Origin: Alteromonas sp. 5E99-2
GTDB lineage: Bacteria > Pseudomonadota > Gammaproteobacteria > Enterobacterales > Alteromonadaceae
Reading direction: 5' to 3'
Length of the DNA stretch: 64,000 nt
Assembly (NCBI RefSeq): GCF_017368475.1
Contig: NZ_JAFNJE010000006.1
Coordinates: forward strand, 140,104-204,103
Shown here: one piece after another, positions 7,651-16,428 of the stretch
Layout of the letters: every line of letters begins with the position of its first letter
How positions within the stretch are numbered: position 1 is the stretch's first letter
Position numbers and translations under genes: made by a program
The notes under the pieces: generated by a model
The model's database searches: none
Told to the model about the DNA's origin: nothing
The model's input: only the letters and a program-made list of their open reading frames with translations

Positions 7651-8866
7651 TATAAACCGCCATTGCTGCGTCTATTCCTTCGCCCGTAGGTAAGCTATGC
7701 CCCGCCCTTCGAAGTACAGTTTCTAACGATTGTAAGGTGTGAAACACTGCATCGGGTCTTGCGTTGTAGCCCATAGTACCAATGCGCCATATTTTTCCGT
7801 GAAGCGGTCCAAAACTGGTGCCTATTTCTATATTGAACTTGTGTAACATGTCATGGCGAATCGCTTCACCGTCTACGGCATCAGGAATGTATACCCCGAC
7901 AACATTATTCATCTTGTTCGATAAGTCGCCAAAGGGCTGCAAGTTCAAGCCTTGAATACCTGCAAGCATGGCATCTCCGGCCTGTTTATGGCGAGCAATG
8001 GTTTGATCAACACCTTCTTCCAGCAAATTAATCGCACATTCACGTGCACAATACAGCATAGATGCGGCTTCAGTGTGGTGATTTAGCCTTTCACTTCCCC
8101 AATAATCCATAATCATAGGTAAATCGAAATAATTAGAACGAATGCGAGACGCGACACCATCTTGATGATCGTCGTTGCGAATACCCGCCTCTACATGTCT
8201 TCGTTTATTCACCGTATTGACGTATTTTTCACTTAAGGTGACTGGCGCGCTTCCTGAAGGGCCTCCCAAACACTTCTGTAACCCAACAGACACAGCGTCG
8301 AGTTTCCACAAGTCGGTTTCAAAAGGGTTACCGCCTATTGACGCGGTAGCATCACAATAAAACAGCACATCGTGGCGCTCGCATATTTCACCTATATCAG
8401 CCAAAGGCTGAAGCATAGTAGTAGAGGTATCTCCCTGAACAATGGCAAGTAACTTAGGCTGCACACGCTTAATGGCATCTTCAATTTGCTGAGCTTGGAC
8501 AACTTGTCCCCATTCCACTTCAAAGGTATGCACTTCTGCATCACAACGGGTTGCGATTTCCGCCAACAAGTGGCCAAAACGTCCAAAAATAGGAATAAGC
8601 ACTTTATCGCCCGGCTCAATAGCAGACACTAAAACCGCTTCAATACCTGCTCTTGATGTACCATCAACCAATAATGTTTGTTCATTTTCAGTACGAAAAA
8701 CTGAACGGTACAAAGCCATCACTTCATTCATGTATCCCGTCATTACTGGGTCATATTGGCCAACTAACTGAGTAGACATGGCACTTAACACTCTGGGATA
8801 ACAGTTTATTGGGCCTGGCCCCATTAACAAGCGAGGTGGTGGCGCTAAACGAGAAAACGTTGTCAT
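7643..8866 (-). CDS. pucG: (S)-ureidoglycine--glyoxylate aminotransferase, PucG-like
   Basis: Class V PLP-dependent aminotransferase, 407 residues. LMGPGPINCYPRVL (14-27) and LVDGTSRAGIEA (66-77) are typical of the alanine/ureidoglycine-glyoxylate group, and the PLP lysine is K198 in VGLQKCLGGPSGS. In purine clusters this group transfers the amino group of ureidoglycine to glyoxylate, giving oxalurate and glycine. Serine- or alanine-glyoxylate aminotransferase is the alternative by fold, but the flanking allantoate amidohydrolase and HpxW-like enzyme favour PucG. It begins 9 bp after the TSUP gene. Confidence 0.85.
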   Translation of the reverse strand: MTTFSRLAPPPRLLMGPGPINCYPRVLSAMSTQLVGQYDPVMTGYMNEVMALYRSVFRTENEQTLLVDGTSRAGIEAVLVSAIEPGDKVLIPIFGRFGHLLAEIATRCDAEVHTFEVEWGQVVQAQQIEDAIKRVQPKLLAIVQGDTSTTMLQPLADIGEICERHDVLFYCDATASIGGNPFETDLWKLDAVSVGLQKCLGGPSGSAPVTLSEKYVNTVNKRRHVEAGIRNDDHQDGVASRIRSNYFDLPMIMDYWGSERLNHHTEAASMLYCARECAINLLEEGVDQTIARHKQAGDAMLAGIQGLNLQPFGDLSNKMNNVVGVYIPDAVDGEAIRHDMLHKFNIEIGTSFGPLHGKIWRIGTMGYNARPDAVFHTLQSLETVLRRAGHSLPTGEGIDAAMAVYSD

Positions 8867-8875
8867 AAAATGTCC

Positions 8876-9703
8876 TTACAGAAAAAGTTGAGCAAGCATG
8901 CGAAGACCAGTGATCATCAGCACAACGGCAAATATTTTTTTCAGCTTTTGCGCATCTAATAGTGACGCTAATTTGGCCCCAATAGGCGCAAACATAACGG
9001 TTAACGGTACGATACAAACAAAGCCGATTAAGTTAACCAAACCAAAGGTGCCCATTGGCGCATCGGCGGGAGTTTGTCCTACAACAAGCATGGTGATTGC
9101 TGCGGGTAGTGAAATAAGTAAACCTACACCTGCAGCCGTGCCCACAGCTCTATGAGCTGGGTAGTTACAAAACGTCAACATAGGTACGGTTAATGTGCCT
9201 CCACCAATACCGACCAGTGAACTAAACAAACCAACACTGGTTGCCATGCCCGCTTGGCCTGCAGTATTCGGTAAGTCGTTGAACAGAGCTTTTTTGCTGC
9301 CAATTAGCATATTCAAGGATGACAATATGGCAATCACACCAAACAATAATGTTAACCACGAACCATTCACTCGAGTAACCAACCAACTTCCCAGTAGCAC
9401 GCCTATTAAGATGAAAACGCCCCAACGCTTCAACAAAACAAAGTCCACATTGCCTTTTGCATTGTGTGCGCGAATAGAGCTAATAGACGTTGGAATAATA
9501 GTGGCCAATGAAGTGGCTGTAGCCACTAACATTGCTGATTCAGGTGATACGCCAAAAGCTTGAAATAAAAAGAATAAAACAGGAACAATAACAATGCCCC
9601 CGCCAACGCCAAGCAAACCGGCAAGTAAACCAGCAAAAATACCTGTTGTGATCAGCGCAACGAGTACGGGTAAATTATCGATAATGGTGTCAATGACCGA
9701 CAT
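8876..9703 (-). CDS. TauE/SafE (TSUP) family anion exporter
   Basis: Integral membrane protein of 275 residues with two homologous halves, each opening with the glycine-rich TSUP motif: GLLAGLLGVGGGIVIVPVL (about 25-43) and SVGLFSSLVGIGGGTLTVP (about 156-174). The family exports small sulfonates, sulfite or organic acids. It is translationally coupled to the HpxW-like gene (stop and start share a base) and lies inside the purine operon, so it may export an end product such as oxalate or oxamate, an inference from position alone. About eight hydrophobic segments are present. Confidence 0.85.
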   Translation of the reverse strand: MSVIDTIIDNLPVLVALITTGIFAGLLAGLLGVGGGIVIVPVLFFLFQAFGVSPESAMLVATATSLATIIPTSISSIRAHNAKGNVDFVLLKRWGVFILIGVLLGSWLVTRVNGSWLTLLFGVIAILSSLNMLIGSKKALFNDLPNTAGQAGMATSVGLFSSLVGIGGGTLTVPMLTFCNYPAHRAVGTAAGVGLLISLPAAITMLVVGQTPADAPMGTFGLVNLIGFVCIVPLTVMFAPIGAKLASLLDAQKLKKIFAVVLMITGLRMLAQLFL

Positions 9704-11310
9704 TAATTAATATCCTGTGTTGTTAAGGTGTTAGTTATAAGTGAAGAGACTAACCCTTTCCCATCGCTACGAGGGTCAGATTCAGCCTCAAGATCTTCGT
9801 TATTTGTTTGAATGATTGCGCCTGCATGGCCCATTAATTCATTTTTAGCGTCGATTACCGCAATATCATGGCCCAATGCCCCTAGCTCATCCCCTACGTA
9901 ATCAGCTAAATCTCTTTCTAACTTCAAGTTGTTGGATTCATCACCCCATGTTCTGCCTAACAACCACCGCCCTAAACGAATTGATTCCTCTAAAGGTTGT
10001 TGGTGGTATACATGACGGGCAAAAATTGCCGCTTGTGTTTGTGGCTGGCCTTCACCGCCCATAGTGCCATACGCAATGCGACGCCCATCGTTTAGCTCGG
10101 CAAACGCTGGGTTAAGAGTATGAAACGGGGTTAATCCTGGAACTAAATACTGAGGGTGATTAGGGTCGAGAGAAAACGAAGTACCGCGATTATTCCACAC
10201 TATTCCGGTAGATGGGCTAACCACCCCACTTCCAAATTCCCAGTACAAGCTTTGAATATAGCTGACCATTCTTCCTTTGCTATCACATGCCGCCATCCAA
10301 ACGGTGTCGCCATGTGCGGCTTTATGAGGCCAAGGCGCCGCTTTTTCCACGGATATCTCAGATGCCAGCGTATCTAAATAGCTGTCTTCTAGAAGTTCAT
10401 TCAAGTTTTTGCTTAAACGAGACGGATCGGTAACGTATTGGTTACGTAAAATAAAGGCTTTTTTCGTACATTCCACCAGCAAGTGTACATTGTCTGCATC
10501 AGATTTCGCTTTATGTACAACACGGTCGTATAAGGCCAATATAATTAAAGAGGCTATGCCTTGGGTGGGTGCGGGCAAGTTGTAAAGTGTGCCTTTGCTT
10601 ATTTCAACATTTAACGGCTCAACGAATTCAGCCTTGTAGGATTCAAAATCCTGTAAGCGAATGGGCGAGCCCGCTTCTGCCAAATCATTGGCTAGCATTT
10701 TTGCAATTTCGCCGTGATAAAAATCGTTTAACCCATTTTCCGCTAGGGTTTTCAGTGTTTTGGCAAGCTTCGGTAATTTAATCACCTTACCTTTTTTTAA
10801 CGCTTTTTCTTTTATCAAAAACTGCTCAAAACCTTCGCCACTGGCCATTTCATCAAAGGTTTTAAAACTTGCATCAGATAAGCTTTGAGTAACTTCTATG
10901 CCCCATTCTGCCTGATTAATGGCTGTATCAAGTAACTTTGATAACGCTATAGGGTCTTGCCATTGACGACTTAAGGTTAATGCTTTTTCCCAGCCTGCCA
11001 CAGCGCCAGCCATAGTTAAGGCGGCTTTAGGCCCACGACTGGGGATCCCTTGCATACCTTGATAAAAACCGGCGTTGGCACCCTGTGCCGCGCAGCCACT
11101 CGCATCAATAGCCACAGGGGTTTTACCCGGTTCGCTAATTAACCAAAAACCGTCTCCGCCTAACCCATTCATGTGAGGGTATTCAACAGCGATTGACGCA
11201 GCGGCTGCAACCATAGCTTCTATGGCCGTTCCGCCTTCTTCTAAAATATGTAATCCGGCTTGGGACGCAGCAAAATGCGGAGCCGTAAATGCGACTTGAT
11301 CATTGTTCAT
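9703..11310 (-). CDS. hpxW: HpxW-like oxamate amidohydrolase proenzyme (gamma-glutamyltransferase family)
   Basis: Ntn-hydrolase of the gamma-glutamyltranspeptidase family, 535 residues, without a signal peptide, so cytoplasmic. HGDTVWMA (333-340) places the autoprocessing nucleophile at T336; cleavage before it would give a large and a small subunit. PHMNGLGGDGFW (45-56) and GTMGGEGQPQTQ are family motifs. The D-T-V-W form and the cytoplasmic location match HpxW of the Klebsiella hpx purine cluster, which hydrolyses oxamate to oxalate and ammonia, rather than periplasmic GGT. The partner genes here (amidase upstream, ureidoglycine aminotransferase downstream) fit that role. Confidence 0.8.
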   Translation of the reverse strand: MNNDQVAFTAPHFAASQAGLHILEEGGTAIEAMVAAAASIAVEYPHMNGLGGDGFWLISEPGKTPVAIDASGCAAQGANAGFYQGMQGIPSRGPKAALTMAGAVAGWEKALTLSRQWQDPIALSKLLDTAINQAEWGIEVTQSLSDASFKTFDEMASGEGFEQFLIKEKALKKGKVIKLPKLAKTLKTLAENGLNDFYHGEIAKMLANDLAEAGSPIRLQDFESYKAEFVEPLNVEISKGTLYNLPAPTQGIASLIILALYDRVVHKAKSDADNVHLLVECTKKAFILRNQYVTDPSRLSKNLNELLEDSYLDTLASEISVEKAAPWPHKAAHGDTVWMAACDSKGRMVSYIQSLYWEFGSGVVSPSTGIVWNNRGTSFSLDPNHPQYLVPGLTPFHTLNPAFAELNDGRRIAYGTMGGEGQPQTQAAIFARHVYHQQPLEESIRLGRWLLGRTWGDESNNLKLERDLADYVGDELGALGHDIAVIDAKNELMGHAGAIIQTNNEDLEAESDPRSDGKGLVSSLITNTLTTQDIN

Positions 11311-11316
11311 AGTTCT

Positions 11317-12525
11317 TTATTCCGCTCTTTGTTCACACAGTACTTTCGCGAAACGTATTAATTGCAGATCAGAATGCTTTGGACCAATAAGCGATAAACC
11401 ACAAGGCGCACCGTCTTCCTCAAACAATGGAAGGTGCAACTGAGGTAGTCCGGCAAGACCTGCAATAGACGTTAGCGTCAGTAAGTTCGTTCTATACTCA
11501 GCCAACTCCGCTGAAGACGAAGTCAGTAAAGGGGCAATCCCTGGCGTAGTCGGTACTACAAGACAATCAAACTCCTGAAACACAGAGTTTACTACGCTAA
11601 CAAGGGCATTTTGTATTTTTTTCGCACCATCAATTTCTGGCAAAGTCAGGGCTTTACAGGCATTAAATCGGCTATTGATATCGTCGGCAAAATCAGGCTT
11701 GTGGTTTTCAATCCACTCGCCGTGTTGTTGCCATATTTCTGCGCCTTGCAGTATACGAAACGCGTTAGACAATTCGGGTAACAAAGGCAACAAATCATCA
11801 TTTAGCGCGACATTGTGGGCATTGTTCCAAGCAACAATGTGCTGCTGGTGTGACGCCAATTTCACGATATCAGTACAAGAGCACAAACGCATATCTGCGC
11901 TTTCTTCTGCACTTTTTTCTGTACTTTCTTCTGTATCATCACTAAACAACACATTAGCGGCTTGCTCCATTTCTTCAATGGAGCGAGTTAGCCATCCCAC
12001 AGTGTCAAACGAAGGCGCTAGTCCAACCATGTCATCAGTGCTAATTCGCCCATGGGTTGGGCGCAAACCAAACAAGTTATTATAGCTGGCAGGCACTCGT
12101 ATAGAGCCACCCGTATCTGTGCCTAAACCAATATCAGCAAGGTGCGACGACACTGCAACAGCAGAACCACTGGACGAACCGCCCGGAAGCCGCTGTGGCG
12201 TAACTGGGTTTGTGGGTGTTCCATAATGTTTATTTTGGCCATTTAAGCTATATGCAAGTTCGTCGGTAATGGTCTTACCTACAAATTTAGCGCCCGCTTT
12301 TAGCAAGCGTTCCACGGCCTCATTGGTTTGATTAGGTATGTCGTGGCTTGCTAACCACTCGGGGTTTCCCGCACTGGTAGGTATTCCAGCAATATGAAAT
12401 AAGTCTTTTACCGCCAAACGCAAAGGCGACAATGTTCCTGCGCTTTCGCGAACACTCTCAGCCCCGTGAATACCATCAACGGGCATAAATGGGCTTACGC
12501 CACTAGACGAATGAATATCTGACAT
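11317..12525 (-). CDS. Amidase-signature enzyme, first gene of the purine operon
   Basis: Amidase-signature hydrolase with a complete Ser-cisSer-Lys triad: K40 in RLAVKDLF, a Ser in PGGSSSGSAV (114-123) and the nucleophile S141 in GTDTGGSIRVP. At 402 residues it is shorter than most family members (450-500), similar to plant AMI1-type amidases. In Klebsiella hpx clusters an AtzE/HpxY amidase accompanies HpxW. Here it lies 6 bp upstream of the HpxW-like gene, so hydrolysis of oxalurate or a related carbamoyl amide is a reasonable hypothesis. An acidic stretch at about 194-212 (Glu/Ser repeats) is an unusual insertion. Confidence 0.85.
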   Translation of the reverse strand: MSDIHSSSGVSPFMPVDGIHGAESVRESAGTLSPLRLAVKDLFHIAGIPTSAGNPEWLASHDIPNQTNEAVERLLKAGAKFVGKTITDELAYSLNGQNKHYGTPTNPVTPQRLPGGSSSGSAVAVSSHLADIGLGTDTGGSIRVPASYNNLFGLRPTHGRISTDDMVGLAPSFDTVGWLTRSIEEMEQAANVLFSDDTEESTEKSAEESADMRLCSCTDIVKLASHQQHIVAWNNAHNVALNDDLLPLLPELSNAFRILQGAEIWQQHGEWIENHKPDFADDINSRFNACKALTLPEIDGAKKIQNALVSVVNSVFQEFDCLVVPTTPGIAPLLTSSSAELAEYRTNLLTLTSIAGLAGLPQLHLPLFEEDGAPCGLSLIGPKHSDLQLIRFAKVLCEQRAE

Positions 12526-12573
12526 AACAATCCAACAAACAAAAGAAGAGTAAAAGGAGAACCACAGACAACA

Positions 12574-12618
12574 TGAAACATTTGTTTCACTATTTTGTCA
12601 AGTGAAACAAATGAAACA
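12574..12618. promoter_or_regulatory. Four-half-site operator in front of the purine operon
   Basis: The heptamer TGAAACA or its complement occurs four times: 12574-12580, 12583-12589 (inverted, giving a perfect 7-2-7 palindrome), 12603-12609 and 12612-12618. The inner parts also form a 12-bp inverted repeat (CATTTGTTTCAC at 12579-12590, GTGAAACAAATG at 12602-12613). The site lies 49-93 bp before the amidase ATG and just after the RpiR gene, whose product is the obvious candidate binder. Confidence 0.75.
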
Positions 12619-12636
12619 ATTTAATAAATTCAAAAC

Positions 12637-13467
12637 TTAACTTAGCTCGTCGAGTTCTTTATATAAGGTTGAGATTTGCTGGCTTCTCGCTGAACCTGTA
12701 TCACCGCTAAGCTGATAAGCTTGATTACACAACAAGGATACAACCGCCATAGGCGCCGCGTAGCTGTCGAACGCTTGCGCTTGGCCCAGCTGACATACAA
12801 TAACGTCTTGCACGTGTTGTCGATAAATTTGTCCACCGGGCTCGGTAATCAATAAGGTGTTTTTATTGGGTAACGCGTTGATGAGTTTTTCAAAAATTTT
12901 AGGGCGACGGCGAAGACCAAAAACAATCACGTAGTCATTTGAACCGATATCGATGAGGTCTTCAGCTAAGGTTTGCCCTGATTTTGGCAAGAGTTCCACG
13001 TCGTTTCTGATCTGAGTTAGCTGTTGGCGTAAACTTAACGCCAGCGGATACGAGGTTCTAGCGCCAATCACAAACACCTTTTTCGCATTAATTATGCGCT
13101 GAGCAATATCAGCAATATCTTGGGTGTTAATAGCGGCTAAGGTAGTGCTTACGTTTTCTAACTCTTGTTCAAGGGTTGCCGCCAAACTTGACGGATTAGC
13201 AATAGGCACGCCCTGCTCTCGTTGTTTTAACACAAACGCTTTTACATCTTGATGAGAGTTAAACCCCAATTGCTGGAAGAATCGACTTACCGAAGCTTTA
13301 GACGTTCCCACTTTTTCTGCGATTTGTTTCACCGACAAGGTCACAGCAGCAAGGGGATTTTGCTGCATATAATCAGCAACCTGCCTTGCAGAAGGTGCAA
13401 GCTGGCTATAATTATTCTTAATCTTTTCAGAAAAATTTACGCTAGTATCTTCGCTGTGTTTACCCAA
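12637..13467 (-). CDS. MurR/RpiR-family transcriptional regulator
   Basis: Two-domain regulator of 276 residues: an N-terminal RpiR helix-turn-helix (about 10-85, with VGTSKASVSRFFQQLGF) and a C-terminal SIS sugar-isomerase-like domain (about 120-250, with KVFVIGARTSYPLALSLR) that senses a small molecule. The family usually senses phosphosugars, but members near purine-degradation genes are plausible regulators of those genes. It is encoded directly upstream of, and in the same direction as, the purine operon, separated by a 111-bp gap holding the TGAAACA half-sites. The effector is unknown. Confidence 0.9.
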   Translation of the reverse strand: MGKHSEDTSVNFSEKIKNNYSQLAPSARQVADYMQQNPLAAVTLSVKQIAEKVGTSKASVSRFFQQLGFNSHQDVKAFVLKQREQGVPIANPSSLAATLEQELENVSTTLAAINTQDIADIAQRIINAKKVFVIGARTSYPLALSLRQQLTQIRNDVELLPKSGQTLAEDLIDIGSNDYVIVFGLRRRPKIFEKLINALPNKNTLLITEPGGQIYRQHVQDVIVCQLGQAQAFDSYAAPMAVVSLLCNQAYQLSGDTGSARSQQISTLYKELDELS

Positions 13468-13582
13468 AATAAAAGTGTCTCGTTATTATCAGCTAATTCA
13501 AGTTATGGGCTAAAGCCTACCGTGAATAACCTAAACTTCACAAGTAAGACGCTTATTTTACTTTACACTGCCGCTTTTAACT

Positions 13583-14131
13583 TTACACTGCCGCAGGAAG
13601 CCAATAAATAGGCTGACCAAAATGGTCGCTTAAAAAATGATTCAGCTCGGTGAAGGTAGTAATACCTTGGTCAGTACCAGACAAACATTCAGCAACAAAG
13701 CGATTGCAGTTATTTTTTACCACATGATAATCGCGATATTCATACAGTTTAGACACAGCGCGTTGCATTAGTGTGTTATCGGTAAGAGGCGTGTTATTGC
13801 AATCACAGGCTACATAAATCGTATTGCCGCTTCGGTCATGAGTAAACCTTGAGGGGGAAATCCCTCGAATTAACCCAGTGCCTTGCAGTTCAATTACGTT
13901 GCCGTCTACCCAGATGCCAGAATGCTCAAACATTTCATAGACATCGCAGCACACAATGCCGCCGGTTTGAGGCTCTACAGTGAATTTACTTTCACCGGGA
14001 AACGCGCCCACAATGCCATTTTTTCTGTCATTGTGTTTCGATATTTGATTACTTGCGTACGCCGCTGCAATACCAGCACCTAAAACAATAAGAGGTAATG
14101 CCAAAACAATTCTCCTGTGTGAATACACCAA
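13583..14131 (-). CDS. LRAT/NlpC-P60-like permuted papain-fold protein, membrane-anchored
   Basis: 182 residues with an N-terminal hydrophobic anchor (8-27). H70 in MFEHSGIWV and C142 in KNNCNRFVAECL are arranged as in LRAT and other circularly permuted papain-like proteins, where His precedes Cys. Such proteins are acyltransferases, thioesterases or amidases. Additional cysteines (C61, C62, C109, C111) could form disulfides if the domain faces the periplasm. The gene stands alone, running opposite to alaA. Family membership rests on the His/Cys motif spacing and the substrate is unknown. Confidence 0.55.
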   Translation of the reverse strand: MVYSHRRIVLALPLIVLGAGIAAAYASNQISKHNDRKNGIVGAFPGESKFTVEPQTGGIVCCDVYEMFEHSGIWVDGNVIELQGTGLIRGISPSRFTHDRSGNTIYVACDCNNTPLTDNTLMQRAVSKLYEYRDYHVVKNNCNRFVAECLSGTDQGITTFTELNHFLSDHFGQPIYWLPAAV

Positions 14132-14227
14132 GTGTTAAATTAACTGGCTAATTTCGCAAACCTTAAATTGTAAGAAAATGCGATATGCGATACTCTGACA
14201 GCCCCGTAAAATAAGAATTTTTTAACC

Positions 14228-15448
14228 ATGAGAGCTGTTGATAAATCAAATAAGTTAGACAATGTATGTTATGACATTCGCGGGCCCATAGCGGCGCGAG
14301 CCCGCCAAATGGAAGAAGAAGGTCATCGTATTCTAAAACTTAATATTGGTAACCCGGCTCCTTTTGGTTTTGACGCCCCAGACGATATTCTAAAAGACGT
14401 CATTCATAACTTGCCTACGTCTCAAGGCTATTCAGATTCCACAGGCATTTATGCAGCCAGAGTTGCCGTTATGCAGTATTACCAACAAAAGAACCTTAAA
14501 GGCATTGATATCAATGATGTTTTTATAGGTAATGGCGTTAGTGAAATGATTATGATGGCAATGCAAGCATTGCTAAATCACGGTGACGAAGTGCTTATTC
14601 CAAGCCCAGATTACCCACTTTGGACGGCCGCAGTAAGCTTATCTTCAGGTACGCCTGTGCATTACCGCTGCGATGAACAAGCGGGTTGGTTCCCTGATAT
14701 TGCGGACATAAAAAGTAAAATTACCTCAAACACAAAAGCCATTGTGCTGATAAACCCCAATAACCCAACCGGCGCAGTGTATAGCCCTGAGCTATTAAAA
14801 GAGGTTATTGAAGTGGCGAGAGAGCACAAGCTGGTTATTTTTTCAGACGAAATTTACGACAAAATACTCTACGACGAACACCAGCATACTTGCATTGCGT
14901 CTTTAGCTGACGATATTTTCATTGTGACCTTAGGCGGACTCTCCAAAAACTATCGCGTTGCTGGGTTTCGTGCGGGCTGGATGCTAGTCAGTGGTAATAA
15001 ACGCATTGCGAAAGGCTATATTGATGGGCTAAACATACTGTCTTCCATGCGTATGTGTGCCAATGTGCCTTGTCAAAGTGCAATACAAACTGCCTTAGGT
15101 GGATACCAAAGCATTAACGACCTCATTGTGGGTGATGGCAGATTGAAAGTGCAGCGCGATTTAGCTGCCGACCGTTTAAATCAAATCGACGGTATCAGCT
15201 GTGTTAAGCCCAAAGGCGCTATGTACTGCTTTGCCCGTGTAGACGAGAAGAAATTCAACATTCACGACGACCAAAAGATGATTTTCGATTTACTCAACAA
15301 AGAGAAAATCTTATTGGTACATGGCAGTGCATTTAACCTAACCGATGGTTGCTATTTCAGGTTGGTATTCCTTCCACATACCGATGTATTAAAACCTGCA
15401 TTGGACAAAATAGAGCACTTCTTTAATGGTTATCATCAGGTTCTTTAA
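14228..15448 (+). CDS. alaA: Alanine aminotransferase AlaA (class I/II)
   Basis: PLP-dependent fold-type I aminotransferase of 406 residues making alanine from pyruvate and glutamate. The substrate/PLP motif NPNNPTG (176-182) and the Schiff-base lysine K240 in [16 protein letters not shown] are present. The N-terminus ([24 protein letters not shown]) is the AlaA signature. Its stop overlaps the ATG of yfbR, and the same alaA-yfbR order occurs in E. coli, which strengthens the call. Confidence 0.93.
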   Translation: MRAVDKSNKLDNVCYDIRGPIAARARQMEEEGHRILKLNIGNPAPFGFDAPDDILKDVIHNLPTSQGYSDSTGIYAARVAVMQYYQQKNLKGIDINDVFIGNGVSEMIMMAMQALLNHGDEVLIPSPDYPLWTAAVSLSSGTPVHYRCDEQAGWFPDIADIKSKITSNTKAIVLINPNNPTGAVYSPELLKEVIEVAREHKLVIFSDEIYDKILYDEHQHTCIASLADDIFIVTLGGLSKNYRVAGFRAGWMLVSGNKRIAKGYIDGLNILSSMRMCANVPCQSAIQTALGGYQSINDLIVGDGRLKVQRDLAADRLNQIDGISCVKPKGAMYCFARVDEKKFNIHDDQKMIFDLLNKEKILLVHGSAFNLTDGCYFRLVFLPHTDVLKPALDKIEHFFNGYHQVL

Positions 15449-16053
15449 TGTCAGAAAATAGTCACTTTTTTGCTCACCTAGCCAGAATGAAATTAATTCA
15501 ACGCTGGCCGCTAATGCACAATGTTCGCACCGAAAATGTACAAGAGCACAGCTTGCAAGTGGGCATGGTTGCTCACGCATTAGCGCTAATAAAAAACCGT
15601 TTTTTCGACGGTAATTTAAATGCTGACAGAATTGCCACATTAGCCCTATTTCACGATGTTTCAGAAGTTATTACCGGTGACCTTCCTACCCCTATTAAAT
15701 ATTCCAACCCTGCAATTAAGGAAGAATATAAAAAAATAGAAAAAATGGCGGAGCATCAGCTTATTGAAATGGCTCCCGAGGTATTTCGTGAAGACTATGC
15801 CAAGTTAATCGACGGTCAACATCACTCAGAAGACGAAGCTTTTATCGTTAAAGCCGCCGATATATTGTGTGCTTATTTAAAAACCCTAGAAGAACTTAAC
15901 GCAGGTAACCAAGAATTTAAACTAGCGAAAAAACGCCTAGATCGCATTTTAAAAGACTACCATTCACCCGAAGTCGACTACTTCTTAACTCGCTATGTAC
16001 CGAGTTTCTCACTCAGCTTAGATGAAATAACCCAAGACGATCATCACGAATAA
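15448..16053 (+). CDS. yfbR: 5'-deoxynucleotidase YfbR (HD domain)
   Basis: HD-domain phosphohydrolase of 201 residues that removes the 5'-phosphate from deoxyribonucleoside monophosphates. Metal-binding residues are H34 (VQEHSLQV), H69-D70 (ALFHDVSEV) and the later [15 protein letters not shown] helix; R19-W20 of the substrate pocket is conserved. It is translationally coupled to alaA. Length and neighbour match the E. coli protein. Confidence 0.93.
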   Translation: MSENSHFFAHLARMKLIQRWPLMHNVRTENVQEHSLQVGMVAHALALIKNRFFDGNLNADRIATLALFHDVSEVITGDLPTPIKYSNPAIKEEYKKIEKMAEHQLIEMAPEVFREDYAKLIDGQHHSEDEAFIVKAADILCAYLKTLEELNAGNQEFKLAKKRLDRILKDYHSPEVDYFLTRYVPSFSLSLDEITQDDHHE

Positions 16054-16428
16054 GCCTATACAGGCTTAACTTTTGTCATTAAGACCCTTCCCAAGCTCAC
16101 ACCACTTTACAAATCTGACAAGCACTAAACCCCTTGTCAGATTTGATAGAAGACAATATATTGAGAAGCTAAATAATTACTGCTAGTCAGTGGCATAACT
16201 CTGACCAAGAGTATCTGTAAACCAGCCCAAGGCAAAGTAGTTAACAGATATTAAATACAAGCTTAGGTGTTGAGGCGTTAGTCGGAGCTATTTATTTTAT
16301 AACCAAAAAGCGTTAAATAATATTTCTGACAAGGCATTGTAGTAGACTTGAGACTGTCGCCTATTTCGCTGAGCCCATTGATTTAACCAACAATTTCAAG
16401 CTTCTGAATGAGGCATTAGGCACTAATT
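16054..16428. other. Gene-free boundary with attC-like motifs
   Basis: No gene is visible. At 16278-16292 the sequence TGTTGAGGCGTTAGT, and at 16409-16424 TGAGGCATTAGGCACT, look like the 3' ends of integron attC sites (core GTTA or ATTAGG). The second directly precedes the HEPN-like gene. No integrase or attI is in the window, so this is suggestive only. Confidence 0.35.

Noticed and set aside
9195..9563. 122-codon plus-strand frame within the TSUP exporter gene
   Set aside because: Antisense to a convincing TSUP membrane protein and rich in Pro/Thr/Ser as expected from reading such a gene backwards.
11675..12085. 136-codon plus-strand frame opposite the amidase gene
   Set aside because: Shadow of the amidase reading frame, whose catalytic triad is intact.
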